This document shows, one piece after another, positions 27,643 to 36,062 of a DNA stretch of 64,000 bases. A program made the translations under genes and the position numbers. Under the pieces are notes generated by a model. The model did not search any database, was not told the DNA's origin, and saw only the letters and a list, made by a program, of their open reading frames with translations. Each line of letters starts with the position of its first letter. The first letter of the stretch is position 1. The stretch is from Gemmataceae bacterium (lineage in GTDB: Bacteria > Planctomycetota > Planctomycetia > Gemmatales > Gemmataceae): the NCBI GenBank assembly GCA_019636445.1, contig JAHBXO010000006.1:124001-188000 (forward strand), read 5' to 3'.

Positions 27643-28422
27643 TTGACGCTCTTCGATACCCACGCTCACCTCTACGACGATCGCCTCGCGGCGGATCTCC
27701 CGGCCGTGTTGGACCGTGCCGCCGCGGCGGGGGTCGTCGGCATCCTGTCGCTGGGCATCGACCTCGACACGAGCCGCGCGACTGTCCGTCAGGCGGCCGA
27801 CCGCCCGTGGCTGCGCGCCGCCGTCGGAGTCCACCCGAACGAATCCGCGGCCGCCGCTCCCGGCGACTGGGACGCGATCGCGGCGCTGGCGGCCGACCCG
27901 CGCGTCGTCGCCATCGGCGAGACCGGTCTGGACCGGCACTGGGACCGCGCTCCGTTCCCGACGCAGGAGGAGTGGTTCGACCGGCACCTGGAACTCGCGC
28001 GGCGACTCGGCAAGCCGGTGGCGATCCACTGCCGCGAGGCCGAGGCCGACGTGGCGCGGATGCTGCGAACGCACTACGACCGCCACGGTCCGATCCACGG
28101 CATCATGCACTCGTATTGCGGCGACGCCGCACATGCCGGCATGTTCCTCGCGATGGGCCTGCATGTCTCGTTCGCCGGCATGCTGACCTACAAGACCGCG
28201 GACGACGTGCGCGCCGTGGCCGCGAGCGTACCGGCGGATCGCCTGCTCGTGGAGACCGACGCGCCGTACCTCGCCCCGGTGCCGATGCGGGGGAAGCGGA
28301 ACGAGCCCGCATTCGTGGCACACACCGCGGCGCGGCTGGCCGAACTCCGCGGCGTTTCCGCAGGCGAGGTCGGTTCGATCACCACCGCGAACGCCGACCG
28401 GTTGTTCGGCCGGCCCGGTTAG
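27643..28422 (+). CDS. tatD: TatD family metal-dependent deoxyribonuclease
   Basis: 259 residues from a TTG start. An in-frame ATG at 27589 is rejected because its leader would be the upstream terminator hairpin; the TTG has GGAG seven bases upstream and gives LTLFDTHAHLYDD, the normal TatD beginning with the HxH metal site. Other ligands are in GETGLDRHWD (Glu), KPVAIHCREAE (His), IMHSYCGDA (His) and LLVETDAPYLAP (Asp). TatD enzymes are Mg-dependent 3'-5' exonucleases, sometimes acting in DNA repair or nucleic acid turnover. The gene stands alone between the pilus-like operon and a zinc-ribbon gene. Confidence 0.9.
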   Translation: MTLFDTHAHLYDDRLAADLPAVLDRAAAAGVVGILSLGIDLDTSRATVRQAADRPWLRAAVGVHPNESAAAAPGDWDAIAALAADPRVVAIGETGLDRHWDRAPFPTQEEWFDRHLELARRLGKPVAIHCREAEADVARMLRTHYDRHGPIHGIMHSYCGDAAHAGMFLAMGLHVSFAGMLTYKTADDVRAVAASVPADRLLVETDAPYLAPVPMRGKRNEPAFVAHTAARLAELRGVSAGEVGSITTANADRLFGRPG

Positions 28423-28547
28423 GATCGCGCCGGTCGTTGTGGGTGCGATTCGGCGCGCCGGCGAACGGGGCACCTTGACCAACCGCGCGGCCGGCCCCAC
28501 ACTGACATTTCGCCGCATGGGCGAACCGCCGCGAACCCGAGGGGGCG

Positions 28548-29729
28548 ATGATTCGATTCGCGTGTCCGGGCTGCTCGTCCACGTTTTCCGTCGACGACGC
28601 GAAAGCCGGCAAATCCGGGAAATGCCCGAAGTGCGGGGCCGCGTTCATCATCCCGGCAGCGGAAGCCGCCGCCCCGCCGCCGCTGCCCGCCCCGCCGCCC
28701 CCGCTTCCGCCGCCAGACCCCGTTCCGCAACCGTCCCCGCCGCCGGCCGATCCGAACGCGCCGGTCGAGATCGACCCGTGCCCGAAGTGCCAAACCAAAC
28801 TTTCGGTGGCTGCATCGGATCTCGGCAACGACGTCGAGTGCCCGTACTGCAAGACGGTCTTCGCGTCCGCCCGCGCCGGGACCCGCCCGCCGGCGCCTCC
28901 GCCCGCGCCCTCGGGGCGGAAGTCGAATGCCAACCTCGACTTCGAGGGTAAGCCCAAGCCCCGCCGCGACCGCGACGAGGTGGACGACGACGACCGCCCG
29001 CGCCGCCGTCGACGAGACGAGGATGAGGAGGAAGAGGAACGACCGTCCAAGCGCCGCGGCTCGCGCCGGGACGAGGACGACGACGAGCGGCCCTCTCGTC
29101 GCGGCAAGACGCCGGTCTCGCGTCGGGACGACGACGAGGATGACGATCGACCGTCACGCCGTCGCGGCTCGCGCCGGGACGACGACGATGATGATGACTA
29201 CGACGACCGCCCGCGCCGCCGTCGCTCGCGCCGCCGTTCCGGCGGCAGCGGCGAGCGCAGCGGCGCCGTCACGGCCGCGAGCGTGATGACGATCATCGTC
29301 GGAGTTATGTGGCTATTATTGGCCGGTATGATTTTCTTTGGCTTCACGACCGCGTTGGGAGTGCTGGGCGGGGTGCCCCGCGGAGGCTTCAATCCCGGCC
29401 GCGCCCAAGCCGAGAACATTCTTCTTGGCGCCACGCTATGCTGCGGCATCCCAACCGTGCTGATGTCCGTCTTGCATATACTTGGCGGCGTCTTCGCCCT
29501 CCAGCGCAAGGGCGTCGGCCGAATTCTGGTCATCATCTGCTCGTCGATTGGAATTCTGGGAGGACTGTATCTCTTGTATGTGACTATGCGCGTCTTTTTC
29601 TTCTTTCCGGTCACTCCGCCATTCGACGCCGTGTTGATGTTACTGTTCGGACTACTGAGTACGCTCGGCTACGGCATCTACGCGATGATCGTGATGTGTC
29701 GATCCGACTATGCCGACGAGTTCGATTGA
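28548..29729 (+). CDS. MJ0042-type zinc-ribbon membrane protein with Arg/Asp-rich tract
   Basis: 393 residues. Two zinc ribbons come first: FACPGCSSTFSVDD with KCPKCGAAF (residues about 4-37) and PCPKCQTKLSV with ECPYCKTVF (about 79-108). A proline-rich linker separates them. Residues about 130-245 are an almost pure mixture of Asp/Glu and Arg in alternating blocks (for example RPSRRRGSRRDDDDDDD). The C-terminal part has four likely membrane helices. Zinc-ribbon plus low complexity plus membrane helices is a recurrent but uncharacterised planctomycete design. A second protein with the same Arg/Asp tract lies at 54853. Cytoplasmic tail, membrane-anchored; function unknown. Confidence 0.8.
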   Translation: MIRFACPGCSSTFSVDDAKAGKSGKCPKCGAAFIIPAAEAAAPPPLPAPPPPLPPPDPVPQPSPPPADPNAPVEIDPCPKCQTKLSVAASDLGNDVECPYCKTVFASARAGTRPPAPPPAPSGRKSNANLDFEGKPKPRRDRDEVDDDDRPRRRRRDEDEEEEERPSKRRGSRRDEDDDERPSRRGKTPVSRRDDDEDDDRPSRRRGSRRDDDDDDDYDDRPRRRRSRRRSGGSGERSGAVTAASVMTIIVGVMWLLLAGMIFFGFTTALGVLGGVPRGGFNPGRAQAENILLGATLCCGIPTVLMSVLHILGGVFALQRKGVGRILVIICSSIGILGGLYLLYVTMRVFFFFPVTPPFDAVLMLLFGLLSTLGYGIYAMIVMCRSDYADEFD

Positions 29730-30179
29730 TCCAGGAGTACCCGCGATCGCGAGGATCCACACTTCCTCGCGGTCACGGTCCTCAGCTAGAGCAACCGGCC
29801 TGCCGAGATGGCGCACAATCGCGGGACTACTTCTCGGCCGGCGTCCGACACGTTTGGGAGATCGACTCCGCCACGCGATCCGCCGTCGTCTATTCGTCCG
29901 CCGAAGCCGGCACGCCGATCCCGCCGAACGGCGACATGATGGCGGCGAACTCCTGCCAGACTTCCGTCTGTCGCTTCGGGACCTCTTCGATCGCGCCGTC
30001 CGGGTGAAGCCAGGAGCGTGAAACGGACGTTCTCGTTACTGGTGCGACAAGAGAGAAAAAGCGAACCGTGGTGCGATTGGATTTTCGAACAGGGAATAGA
30101 ATCGAAGCAATTGGATCACGATTGGGGGATGACAATATTCGAACGCGGCGGCAGTCGCACTTCGCGGGGAAGCGAAACC
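29730..30179. other. 450-base gap with a possible gene remnant
   Basis: No convincing complete gene. On the minus strand, 29890-30020 reads SWLHPDGAIEEVPKRQTEV followed by WQEFAAIMSPFGGIGVPASA, which looks like the C-terminus of a real protein, but no plausible upstream part exists. Base composition becomes AT-richer from here to about 30950. Confidence 0.45.
29890..30020 (-). pseudogene. Possible C-terminal remnant of a minus-strand gene
   Basis: About 43 codons ending in a stop at 29890 have natural-looking composition (acidic, with EVPKRQTEVWQEFAAIM), unlike the Arg/Ser/Pro-rich shadows elsewhere. Upstream of about 30020 the frame turns into basic low-quality sequence, so the 5' part has probably been lost. 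Family unknown. Confidence 0.3.
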
Positions 30180-30725
30180 ATGCCACCGGGTAAATCACCA
30201 GATTTGAGAAATCCGATTCGGAAACGTGGCGTCGTTCGTGCGGTCGTGATCACGATCGTTTTGCTCGCAATTTTTGGCGTATATCGTTCGTTCAACCCGC
30301 CTTGGCGAGTACGCATCCATATCACGAATATCCCCACGGGAACTTACTTCGTGAGCATGGTCTCGGATTCCGACGGAAAACTTCGCAACATGGAGTGGTC
30401 GCCGAATTCCGAACTCTCGATCCCCTTTACCATGCATCCCGCGAACTGCATCTGGAGTTTTCAACAGGACACGAAACACCCGAAAGTCGATTGGGATGCA
30501 TTTGTCCGGTGGGAATTGGGAGAACGATATGGTGTCTTGACACGAGACACGACCGGAGTGTGGCGTGTCGGTTGGTTCAAGGCCGAATCAACGTCCATCA
30601 GTTGGTACAAGTGGTTCCTCGGTCGCGGAGAAACCGCGTTCGATGTCTCAAAAGGCACAATGATCCCATTGCCTGACGAGCAGGTGATCGCTCTCGGCTT
30701 GGACAGGATTGATGGGTATCGATAA
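30180..30725 (+). CDS. Hypothetical single-pass membrane protein
   Basis: 181 residues from the ATG at 30180, which follows GGGGAAGCG and yields a basic cytoplasmic stretch (RNPIRKRGVV) before one transmembrane helix (VVITIVLLAIFGVY, residues about 18-36). The remaining 145 residues would lie outside the cytoplasmic membrane and are Trp-rich (RNMEWSPNSELSIPF, ISWYKWFLGRGE). An in-frame upstream start at 30018 adds 54 residues of poor coding character. Base composition is lower in GC than the neighbours, with more AT-ending codons, so recent acquisition is possible. No family recognised; no operon partner is evident. Confidence 0.6.
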   Translation: MPPGKSPDLRNPIRKRGVVRAVVITIVLLAIFGVYRSFNPPWRVRIHITNIPTGTYFVSMVSDSDGKLRNMEWSPNSELSIPFTMHPANCIWSFQQDTKHPKVDWDAFVRWELGERYGVLTRDTTGVWRVGWFKAESTSISWYKWFLGRGETAFDVSKGTMIPLPDEQVIALGLDRIDGYR

Positions 30726-30965
30726 TCGATGTGAATACTTGGCAACCTGCGGTCCATCGAATTTCTTGTTGAAGCCTTTCAGGCTGCATTGTTTTTCGCG
30801 AGACCGGAATCCGGACGTTGTCCGGGACTGAAAACAGTCAGGCCTACGGATTGATGACACTGCGATGAGAAGCGTTTCCGCCACACTTTCAAGACGCAAA
30901 CCCGCTGTCAATCCGCGACCCATTCGCGACTTGCCTTCCAGGTGCGGAGGAGTTACGATTCAAAC
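30726..30965. other. AT-richer intergenic region with small hairpins
   Basis: 240 bases without a gene. Short inverted repeats occur (for example CCGGAC-GTT-GTCCGG near 30811-30826), which may form a terminator for the upstream gene. Confidence 0.4.
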
Positions 30966-31187
30966 ATGATCCTCATCCGTTTTCCGAACGCCGAATCGAA
31001 GCGGACGGCCCTTGGCAGTCTCGCAGGCCGTTTCGCGTTCAAGAGTTGGGCGACCGGCGAAATGCTCGTTCCCGAGGACGCCCTGCCGTTCCTCGCGGTC
31101 AAGGGAATCCCGTTCTCCGTCGAAGGGCCGGCCACCTATGAGCAGAACGGTTCGGCGTTTCGAGGTCTTACTGCCGTTGCGTCTTAA
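30966..31187 (+). CDS. Small hypothetical protein overlapping the next gene
   Basis: 73 residues from ATG (MILIRFPNAESKRTALGS). A GTG start eight codons earlier is also in frame, but it would begin with the purine-rich GGAGGAG that more likely serves as the ribosome site. The product has no signal or membrane segment and reads as a compact cytoplasmic protein with an alternating beta/alpha pattern. Its last 50 bases overlap the next gene in another frame, so the two are surely co-expressed. No family recognised. A two-gene regulatory or toxin-antitoxin-like pair is possible but unsupported by any motif. Confidence 0.6.
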   Translation: MILIRFPNAESKRTALGSLAGRFAFKSWATGEMLVPEDALPFLAVKGIPFSVEGPATYEQNGSAFRGLTAVAS

Positions 31188-31458
31188 CGACGGCACCCCC
31201 GTACCCGACGAAACTATCGCCGAGACGTTGATCGAACTGGAAGAACGGTTCGGAGCCGTCTCCTGCGAGACGCAAACGATTCGCGGGCGGTGGCGGTCCG
31301 ACGGGGAAAGCTACCGCGACGATCTCATTCGCGTGTTTGTGGACGTTCCTGACCTTCCCGAGAACCGTACCTATTTCATCGAGTGCAAGGAACGGCTGAA
31401 GGCCCGCTTCCAGCAACTCGACATCTGGATGACGACCTACCAAATCGAAGTACTTTAA
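31138..31458 (+). CDS. Hypothetical protein, second gene of an overlapping pair
   Basis: 106 residues from the ATG at 31138; a far upstream in-frame start lies antiphase inside the preceding gene and is rejected. The product is soluble and acidic, with FEVLLPLRLNDGTPVPDETI, IELEERFGAVSCETQTIRG, DDLIRVFVDVPD and KERLKARFQQLDIWMTTYQI. The regular beta-alpha-beta pattern suggests a ferredoxin-like or ACT-like small domain, but this is only a guess. From memory, similar small proteins occur in other planctomycetes without known function. It overlaps the preceding gene by 50 bases. Confidence 0.65.
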   Translation: MSRTVRRFEVLLPLRLNDGTPVPDETIAETLIELEERFGAVSCETQTIRGRWRSDGESYRDDLIRVFVDVPDLPENRTYFIECKERLKARFQQLDIWMTTYQIEVL

Positions 31459-31484
31459 CCACTCCTATCTCCGAGCGCCCGCCC

Positions 31485-31889
31485 ATGCCCGCCCTCCGCT
31501 GTCTGCTGCTGACCGTCGTGCTCTTTGCTCCGGCCCTCGCGTCCGCCGCCGACGAGCCGGGGGAACCGAAACTCGGCCGCTACAACGTGCGATCCTACGG
31601 CGCGTCCAACCGGCCGCCGCTGTTCCTCGGGCACTTCGTCCTTGAAAAGGACGGCAAATACAAGGTCTACCTGCCCGGCGGCAAACTCGCCGGCGAAGGG
31701 ACCTACGAGTTCGACAAGACCAAGAAGGAAGTGAAGTGGCTGACCGGAAAGTACCAGGAAGAGAAGTGGGAAGGCCGCGTGCTCGTGGCGAGCGACGACA
31801 AATCGCTGACGATCTGGCTGAAGAAGACGACCCGCGCGACGCACGTGCCGGACGAGAAGAAAGAGGAAAAGAAGGAGGAGAAGAAGTAA
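31485..31889 (+). CDS. Small secreted protein with charged tail
   Basis: 134 residues from the ATG at 31485, the only start giving a signal peptide (MPALRCLLLTVVLFAPALASA). The mature part is one small beta-rich domain (KLGRYNVRSYGASNRPPLFL, GHFVLEKDGKYKVYLPGGKL, GEGTYEFDKTKKEVKWLTGK) followed by a Lys/Glu tail (EKKEEKKEEKK). The pattern of a value rendered with increasing and decreasing terms resembles small lipocalin-like or DUF-type beta sandwiches, but no family was identified. The gene is convergent with nusG and shares a hairpin terminator with it. Confidence 0.7.
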   Translation: MPALRCLLLTVVLFAPALASAADEPGEPKLGRYNVRSYGASNRPPLFLGHFVLEKDGKYKVYLPGGKLAGEGTYEFDKTKKEVKWLTGKYQEEKWEGRVLVASDDKSLTIWLKKTTRATHVPDEKKEEKKEEKK

Positions 31890-31914
31890 GCGGAGTCGCG
31901 AGCCGGGTACCATG

Positions 31915-31941
31915 GACTTCCGAAGTCGAACTTCGGAAGTC
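31915..31941. terminator. Bidirectional hairpin between convergent genes
   Basis: A perfect 12-bp stem (GACTTCCGAAGT / ACTTCGGAAGTC) with a three-base loop lies between the end of the secreted protein gene and the end of nusG. No long U-run is present on either side. Confidence 0.6.
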
Positions 31942-31959
31942 GTCGGTCCGGGTCGGGTA

Positions 31960-32868
31960 CTAGACCTTGTCGACCTGCCAGAATTCCAGGTTGTCGATCT
32001 TCACGTCGCGGCCCCAGAACTGGACCTTTACAGTGATCTTCGGCGTGTCGTCGTCCTTGGCTTCGGCGATCTCGAGCACTTCGCCCTCGGTGCCGGCGAA
32101 GGCACCGTCGCGCAGGCGGACCTTGTCGCCGCGTTCGAGGTCGATCTTCACCTTGAGCTTCGGCTTGGTCTTCTGCGGGCCGCCGTCCTTGATCGAGACT
32201 TCGTTGCCGAGCATGCGCTGGACTTCGTAGTCGGTCATCGGGGCGGGGGGCTTGCCGGGTCCGCCACCGACGAAGTCGCCGACGCCGGGCGTTTCGCGGA
32301 AAAGGTAGAGCACCTGATCGTTGAACTCGACCTCGGCCATGAGGTAGCCGGGGTACTTCTTGCGTTCCTTGATGACGCGCTTTTCCTTCGTGACCTTTTC
32401 GCCGTCTTCGTTCTTCTTGGTGGTCTTCTTGATCTCGGTGACGCGCTCGACGGGAATCACGATCTGGGCGACATACTGTTCGAGCGATTCGACCTTGATC
32501 TTGCGTTCGAGTCGCGCCTTGATGGAGTCTTCCTGCCCGCTCGCGACCTTCACGACGTACCACTTCTTCTTGCTGTCGGCTTCGGGCGCAGCCTCGGCGG
32601 CCGGGGCCACTTCGGCGGCCGGTTCGACCTCGGTCGGCTTTTCCTTCTTCGCTCGCTTGGGCTTCGGGGCCGGTTCGGGCGCCACTTCGGACGGCACCGC
32701 ATCGGCCACCGGTTCCGCAGCCGTCTCGACCACGGTCTCCTCGGACGGGATCGACGCGGCTTCCGCCTTAGCGGCGGACTCTTCGACGACCGGCGCGGGT
32801 TCCGCCACCGGCTCGGAAACCGGTTCGGGCGCGGGGACGGGTTCGGGAATCGTGTCTTCGGTGGTCAT
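31960..32868 (-). CDS. nusG: Transcription elongation factor NusG with long N-terminal extension
   Basis: 302 residues against about 180 in most bacteria. Residues 1-100 are a Pro/Ala/Glu/Val-rich extension (EPVPAPEPVSEPVAEP and similar). The NGN domain begins at KKWYVVKVASGQEDSIKARL (about 102) and contains YPGYLMAEVEFND and the ETPGVGDFVG loop; a charged insertion (KKTTKKNEDGEKVTKEKRV) lengthens one hairpin. The KOW domain lies at about 247-302 (GDKVRLRDGAFAGTEGEVLE). NusG binds RNA polymerase and links it to Rho or the ribosome. It follows secE on the same strand with 32 bases between, the standard order, but rplK is absent downstream. Confidence 0.93.
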   Translation of the reverse strand: MTTEDTIPEPVPAPEPVSEPVAEPAPVVEESAAKAEAASIPSEETVVETAAEPVADAVPSEVAPEPAPKPKRAKKEKPTEVEPAAEVAPAAEAAPEADSKKKWYVVKVASGQEDSIKARLERKIKVESLEQYVAQIVIPVERVTEIKKTTKKNEDGEKVTKEKRVIKERKKYPGYLMAEVEFNDQVLYLFRETPGVGDFVGGGPGKPPAPMTDYEVQRMLGNEVSIKDGGPQKTKPKLKVKIDLERGDKVRLRDGAFAGTEGEVLEIAEAKDDDTPKITVKVQFWGRDVKIDNLEFWQVDKV

Positions 32869-32900
32869 GATGCGTTACCGGAGTCGTTGGGGGCCGCGGG

Positions 32901-33848
32901 TTACCACGGTCGAGTTTCGCCGGCCACGTCGGAAGGCTTGACTTTGCTGGGATCGGCCTTGGGAAGAACGCCGAGCAGGTCGGCGAGGAACCAGCCCCAG
33001 AACAGGTCGATGACGAGGAGGAACAGGGTGAGCAGGAGCGTCGTGACGAGGACGACGATGGTATCCTGCACCAGGCGTTTACGGGACGACCACGAAACCT
33101 TGTTCATCTCGGCTTCGGTGGCGATGAGGAAGTCGGCGAACGCCGGGATGTTGACGGCGCGCCAGGCGACCCAGAGGACGGTCAGGGCGAGCAGGAGCGG
33201 GACGGCGAACTGGGCGTCGGTGAGGACGGCGAGGTTCGGCAGTCCAAATGGCATGCGGTAGACCAGATCACCGGCGAGCAGGTCGGAGTGCATGAGGGCC
33301 CAGGTTCCGCTGAGGCCGATGCCGGCGATGCCCATGAGGGTGTACTGTCGCATCTTGCGGCCCTGAGACCGCTTGTAGGAGTTGGTGTGGAACCAGCCTT
33401 GCTCTTCGAGGGCGTGCATCCAGGCGATGCCGCGTCGCCCGGTGATGAGCCGGACCAGTCCGAAGACGAGGGCGGCGGCGACCACGGCACCGAAGATATC
33501 GCCGAAGTTGAAGGCGGCGGCGCGAACGAGGAAGAAGAGGGTGGCGACGGCGCTGATGATCAGGAAGATGCCGCCGCGGAGACCTTTGGGCGGGTTGGCG
33601 CCGGCGATCTGGCCGCCGAGGAAGGCGAGTCCGCCGATGGCGGCGAGTTGGAGAATCACTCGAACGAAGGCGGTGATGAAACCGTTGCCGAGGTTTACGC
33701 CGCGGAAGAGGATCGGGACGCCGTAACCGGCGAGTCCGACGCCGGCGAGAATGAACGCGGCACCGACGGCGCTGGCGGCGAGAAGCTTCGCCTTGTCGCT
33801 GGCGGGCGTGGTCGGCGGCGGTGGGGATTGCAAGGCTGCGGTGGCCAT
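32901..33848 (-). CDS. secE: Enlarged SecE-type preprotein translocase subunit
   Basis: 315 residues, against 60-130 for usual bacterial SecE. The start at 33848 (MATAALQSPPPPTT) is preferred to one 48 bases upstream that runs toward the tRNA. Roughly six hydrophobic helices (within residues 20-240) precede the true SecE core at about 245-300: EAEMNKVSWSSRKRLVQDTIVVLV, the conserved amphipathic helix and last transmembrane segment (LLLTLFLLVIDLFWGWFL). SecE clamps SecY in the translocon. The gene lies between tRNA-Trp and nusG exactly as in many bacteria, which supports the assignment despite the unusual extra helices. Confidence 0.88.
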   Translation of the reverse strand: MATAALQSPPPPTTPASDKAKLLAASAVGAAFILAGVGLAGYGVPILFRGVNLGNGFITAFVRVILQLAAIGGLAFLGGQIAGANPPKGLRGGIFLIISAVATLFFLVRAAAFNFGDIFGAVVAAALVFGLVRLITGRRGIAWMHALEEQGWFHTNSYKRSQGRKMRQYTLMGIAGIGLSGTWALMHSDLLAGDLVYRMPFGLPNLAVLTDAQFAVPLLLALTVLWVAWRAVNIPAFADFLIATEAEMNKVSWSSRKRLVQDTIVVLVTTLLLTLFLLVIDLFWGWFLADLLGVLPKADPSKVKPSDVAGETRPW

Positions 33849-33960
33849 GACCGTCCTTCGGAACCGGAGAATGCGGCGGTCGATCGCGTCGTGCAACGGA
33901 CCGCATTTGTGTCAAAAACCCCGCGCCGGTCGGGCACGGGGTCGAGCGGTGTCGGGGGAG

Positions 33961-34033
<73 letters not shown>

Positions 34034-34040
34034 GTATCAA

Positions 34041-34166
34041 GTGCGGAATTCGGAGTGCGGAATTCGGAATGAAAACCAAAACCCACTACCAACTTGGACT
34101 CTCGGATACCCAAATCTCGTCGAGTCTTTAATTCATTCCGCATTCCGCATTCCGCATTCCGCATTT
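34041..34166. repeat. Heptamer-armed hairpin element, copy 2
   Basis: The left arm (34041-34070) has GCGGAATTCGGAGT-type units and the right arm (34130-34166) has four ATTCCGC units, around a longer centre than in copy 1. It lies between the tuf stop and tRNA-Trp. Confidence 0.72.
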
Positions 34167-34172
34167 CTCAAC

Positions 34173-35408
34173 CTACTTCTTGCCGGCGACCGGGGTGTCG
34201 GCGAGGATCTTGGTCACGACGCCGGAGCCGACGGTGCGGCCGCCTTCGCGGATGGCGAAGCGGAGGCCTTCGTCCATGGCGACGGGCATGCCGTCCATGA
34301 GGTTGACGGTGACCTTGACGTTGTCGCCGGGCATGCACATTTCGACGCCGGCGGGCAGGCTGATCGAGCCGGTCACGTCCGTGGTGCGGAAGTAGAACTG
34401 CGGCTTGTAGCCGGTGAAGAACGGCGTGTGGCGGCCGCCTTCTTCCTTCGAGAGAACGTAGATGTTCGCTTCGAAGTTGGTGTGCGGGGTGATGCTGCCC
34501 GGCTTGGCGATGACCTGGCCGCGTTCGATGCCGTCGCGTTCGATGCCGCGAAGGAGGACGCCAACGTTGTCGCCCGCCATCGCGTATTCCAGGGTCTTCT
34601 GGAACATTTCGACGCCGGTGATGGTCGTCTTGACGTTGTCCTTGCGGAGGCCGATGATTTCGACTTCATCGCCGACCTTGCCGCGGCCGCGTTCGACGCG
34701 ACCGGTCGCCACGGTACCCCGACCCTTGATCGAGAAGACGTCTTCGACGGCCATGAGGAACGGCTTGTCTTCTTCGCGTTGCGGGATCGGGATGTAGCTG
34801 TCGAGCGCGTCCATGAGCTGGTCGATGGACTTCGCACCGGGGCCGCTGTCGTTGCCCGGGTTTTCGAGGGCGTCCTTCGACTGGCCGCGGATGATCGGCG
34901 TTTCGTCGCCCGGGAAGTCGTACTTCTTGAGCAGTTCGCGGATTTCGAGTTCGACGAGCTCGAGCAGTTCCGGGTCGTCGACGGTGTCGCACTTGTTGAG
35001 GTACACGACGATCTTCGGCACGCCGACCTGGCGGGCGAGGAGGACGTGCTCGCGCGTTTGGGGCATGGGGCCGTCGTTCGCGGCGACGACGAGGATGGCG
35101 CCGTCCATCTGGGCGGCGCCGGTGATCATGTTCTTGATGAAGTCGGCGTGGCCGGGGCAGTCGATGTGGGCGTAGTGGCGGCCGGCGGTCTCGTACTCGA
35201 CGTGCGAGACGGCGATGGTCACGGTCTTGTTCGCGTCGCGGACGGTGCCACCCTTGGCGATGTCCGAGTAGCTCTTCACGGCGGCGAGCTTCTTGTGCGC
35301 CTGGCGGGCGAGGATCGCGGCCGTGGTCGTGGTCTTGCCGTGGTCGATGTGGCCGATCGTGCCAACGTTGACGTGCGGCTTGGTCCGTTCGAAAACACCC
35401 TTCGCCAT
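34173..35408 (-). CDS. tuf: Elongation factor Tu
   Basis: 411 residues, slightly longer than the usual 394-400. EF-Tu brings aminoacyl-tRNA to the ribosome as a GTP complex. The start [19 protein letters not shown] is canonical. GTP motifs: GHIDHGKT (19-26), [12 protein letters not shown]; also the C-terminal [13 protein letters not shown]. The switch I region departs from the common RGITI form: it reads [20 protein letters not shown], keeping the Mg-binding Thr (Thr64). It is flanked upstream by four tRNA genes and downstream by tRNA-Trp, secE and nusG. A repeat element sits between its stop and tRNA-Trp. Confidence 0.96.
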   Translation of the reverse strand: MAKGVFERTKPHVNVGTIGHIDHGKTTTTAAILARQAHKKLAAVKSYSDIAKGGTVRDANKTVTIAVSHVEYETAGRHYAHIDCPGHADFIKNMITGAAQMDGAILVVAANDGPMPQTREHVLLARQVGVPKIVVYLNKCDTVDDPELLELVELEIRELLKKYDFPGDETPIIRGQSKDALENPGNDSGPGAKSIDQLMDALDSYIPIPQREEDKPFLMAVEDVFSIKGRGTVATGRVERGRGKVGDEVEIIGLRKDNVKTTITGVEMFQKTLEYAMAGDNVGVLLRGIERDGIERGQVIAKPGSITPHTNFEANIYVLSKEEGGRHTPFFTGYKPQFYFRTTDVTGSISLPAGVEMCMPGDNVKVTVNLMDGMPVAMDEGLRFAIREGGRTVGSGVVTKILADTPVAGKK

Positions 35409-35547
35409 CGCAAATCTCCGGGTAATGCCGACCTGTGGTGGATGGGTCGCGCCGTGGATAGTCATTGGCCGCTGCCCCACGCAACGACCGTCACCCGCCG
35501 TGTGGTCCGCCGTCCGTCTGATTGAACTCGAAAACCACGCCCGGCCG

Positions 35548-35622
<75 letters not shown>

Positions 35623-35697
35623 AAAGGAGGAAAGTGACTCCCTCGGCCGAATTTATCGGCCCGGAGAGTCTTACGGGCGATTTAGCGATTTGGCCAG

Positions 35698-35769
35698 AGC
35701 GGGCGATGGGATTTGAACCCACGACATCTTGCTTGGAAGGCAAGAGCTCTACCGCTGAGCTACGCCCGC
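35698..35769 (-). tRNA. tRNA-Gly (TCC anticodon)
   Basis: Acceptor GCGGGCG/CGCCCGC, D-arm TAGCTCAGCGGTAGAGC, anticodon stem-loop CTTGCCTTCCAAGCAAG (anticodon TCC) and T-arm GGGTTCAAATCCC are readable on the minus strand. Confidence 0.95.
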
Positions 35770-35779
35770 AGTCTCAAAA

Positions 35780-35868
35780 GTGCGGAGTGCGGAGCGCGGA
35801 ATGCGGAGTGAAAACCGGGTTGAGTCTTTGGTTTTCATTCCGCACTCCGCGCTCCCCGCTCGGCACTG
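35780..35868. repeat. Heptamer-armed hairpin element, copy 3
   Basis: The left arm has GCGGAGT/GCGGAGC/GCGGAAT units and the right arm is their inverse (from about 35846), around AAACC...TTTGGTTTTCA. It lies inside the tRNA cluster, between tRNA-Tyr and tRNA-Gly, so it is presumably transcribed with them. Confidence 0.75.
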
Positions 35869-35875
35869 TTTCCAG

Positions 35876-35958
35876 TGGGTAGGGAGGGATTCGAACCCCC
35901 GAACTCGTTAGAGGCCAGATTTACAGTCTGGTGCAATTGACCGCTCTGCCACCTACCC
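35876..35958 (-). tRNA. tRNA-Tyr (GTA anticodon)
   Basis: 83 bases including a long variable arm typical of class II tRNAs. Acceptor GGGTAGG/CCTACCC, anticodon stem-loop CCAGACTGTAAATCTGG (anticodon GTA) and T-arm GGGGTTCGAATCCC are visible on the minus strand. Confidence 0.95.
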
Positions 35959-35990
35959 GTGAATCTTCGCACCGCCCGTCGTCGGTCCAG

Positions 35991-36062
35991 AGCCAGCTGT
36001 GGGAATTGAACCCACGACCAACGGTTTACAAAACCGTTGCTCTACCGCTGAGCTAAGCTGGC
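35991..36062 (-). tRNA. tRNA-Thr (TGT anticodon)
   Basis: Acceptor GCCAGCT/AGCTGGC, D-arm TAGCTCAGCGGTAGAGC, anticodon stem-loop ACGGTTTTGTAAACCGT (anticodon TGT) and T-arm GGGTTCAATTCCC are readable on the minus strand. It is the first gene of the tRNA-tuf-secE-nusG block. Confidence 0.95.
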
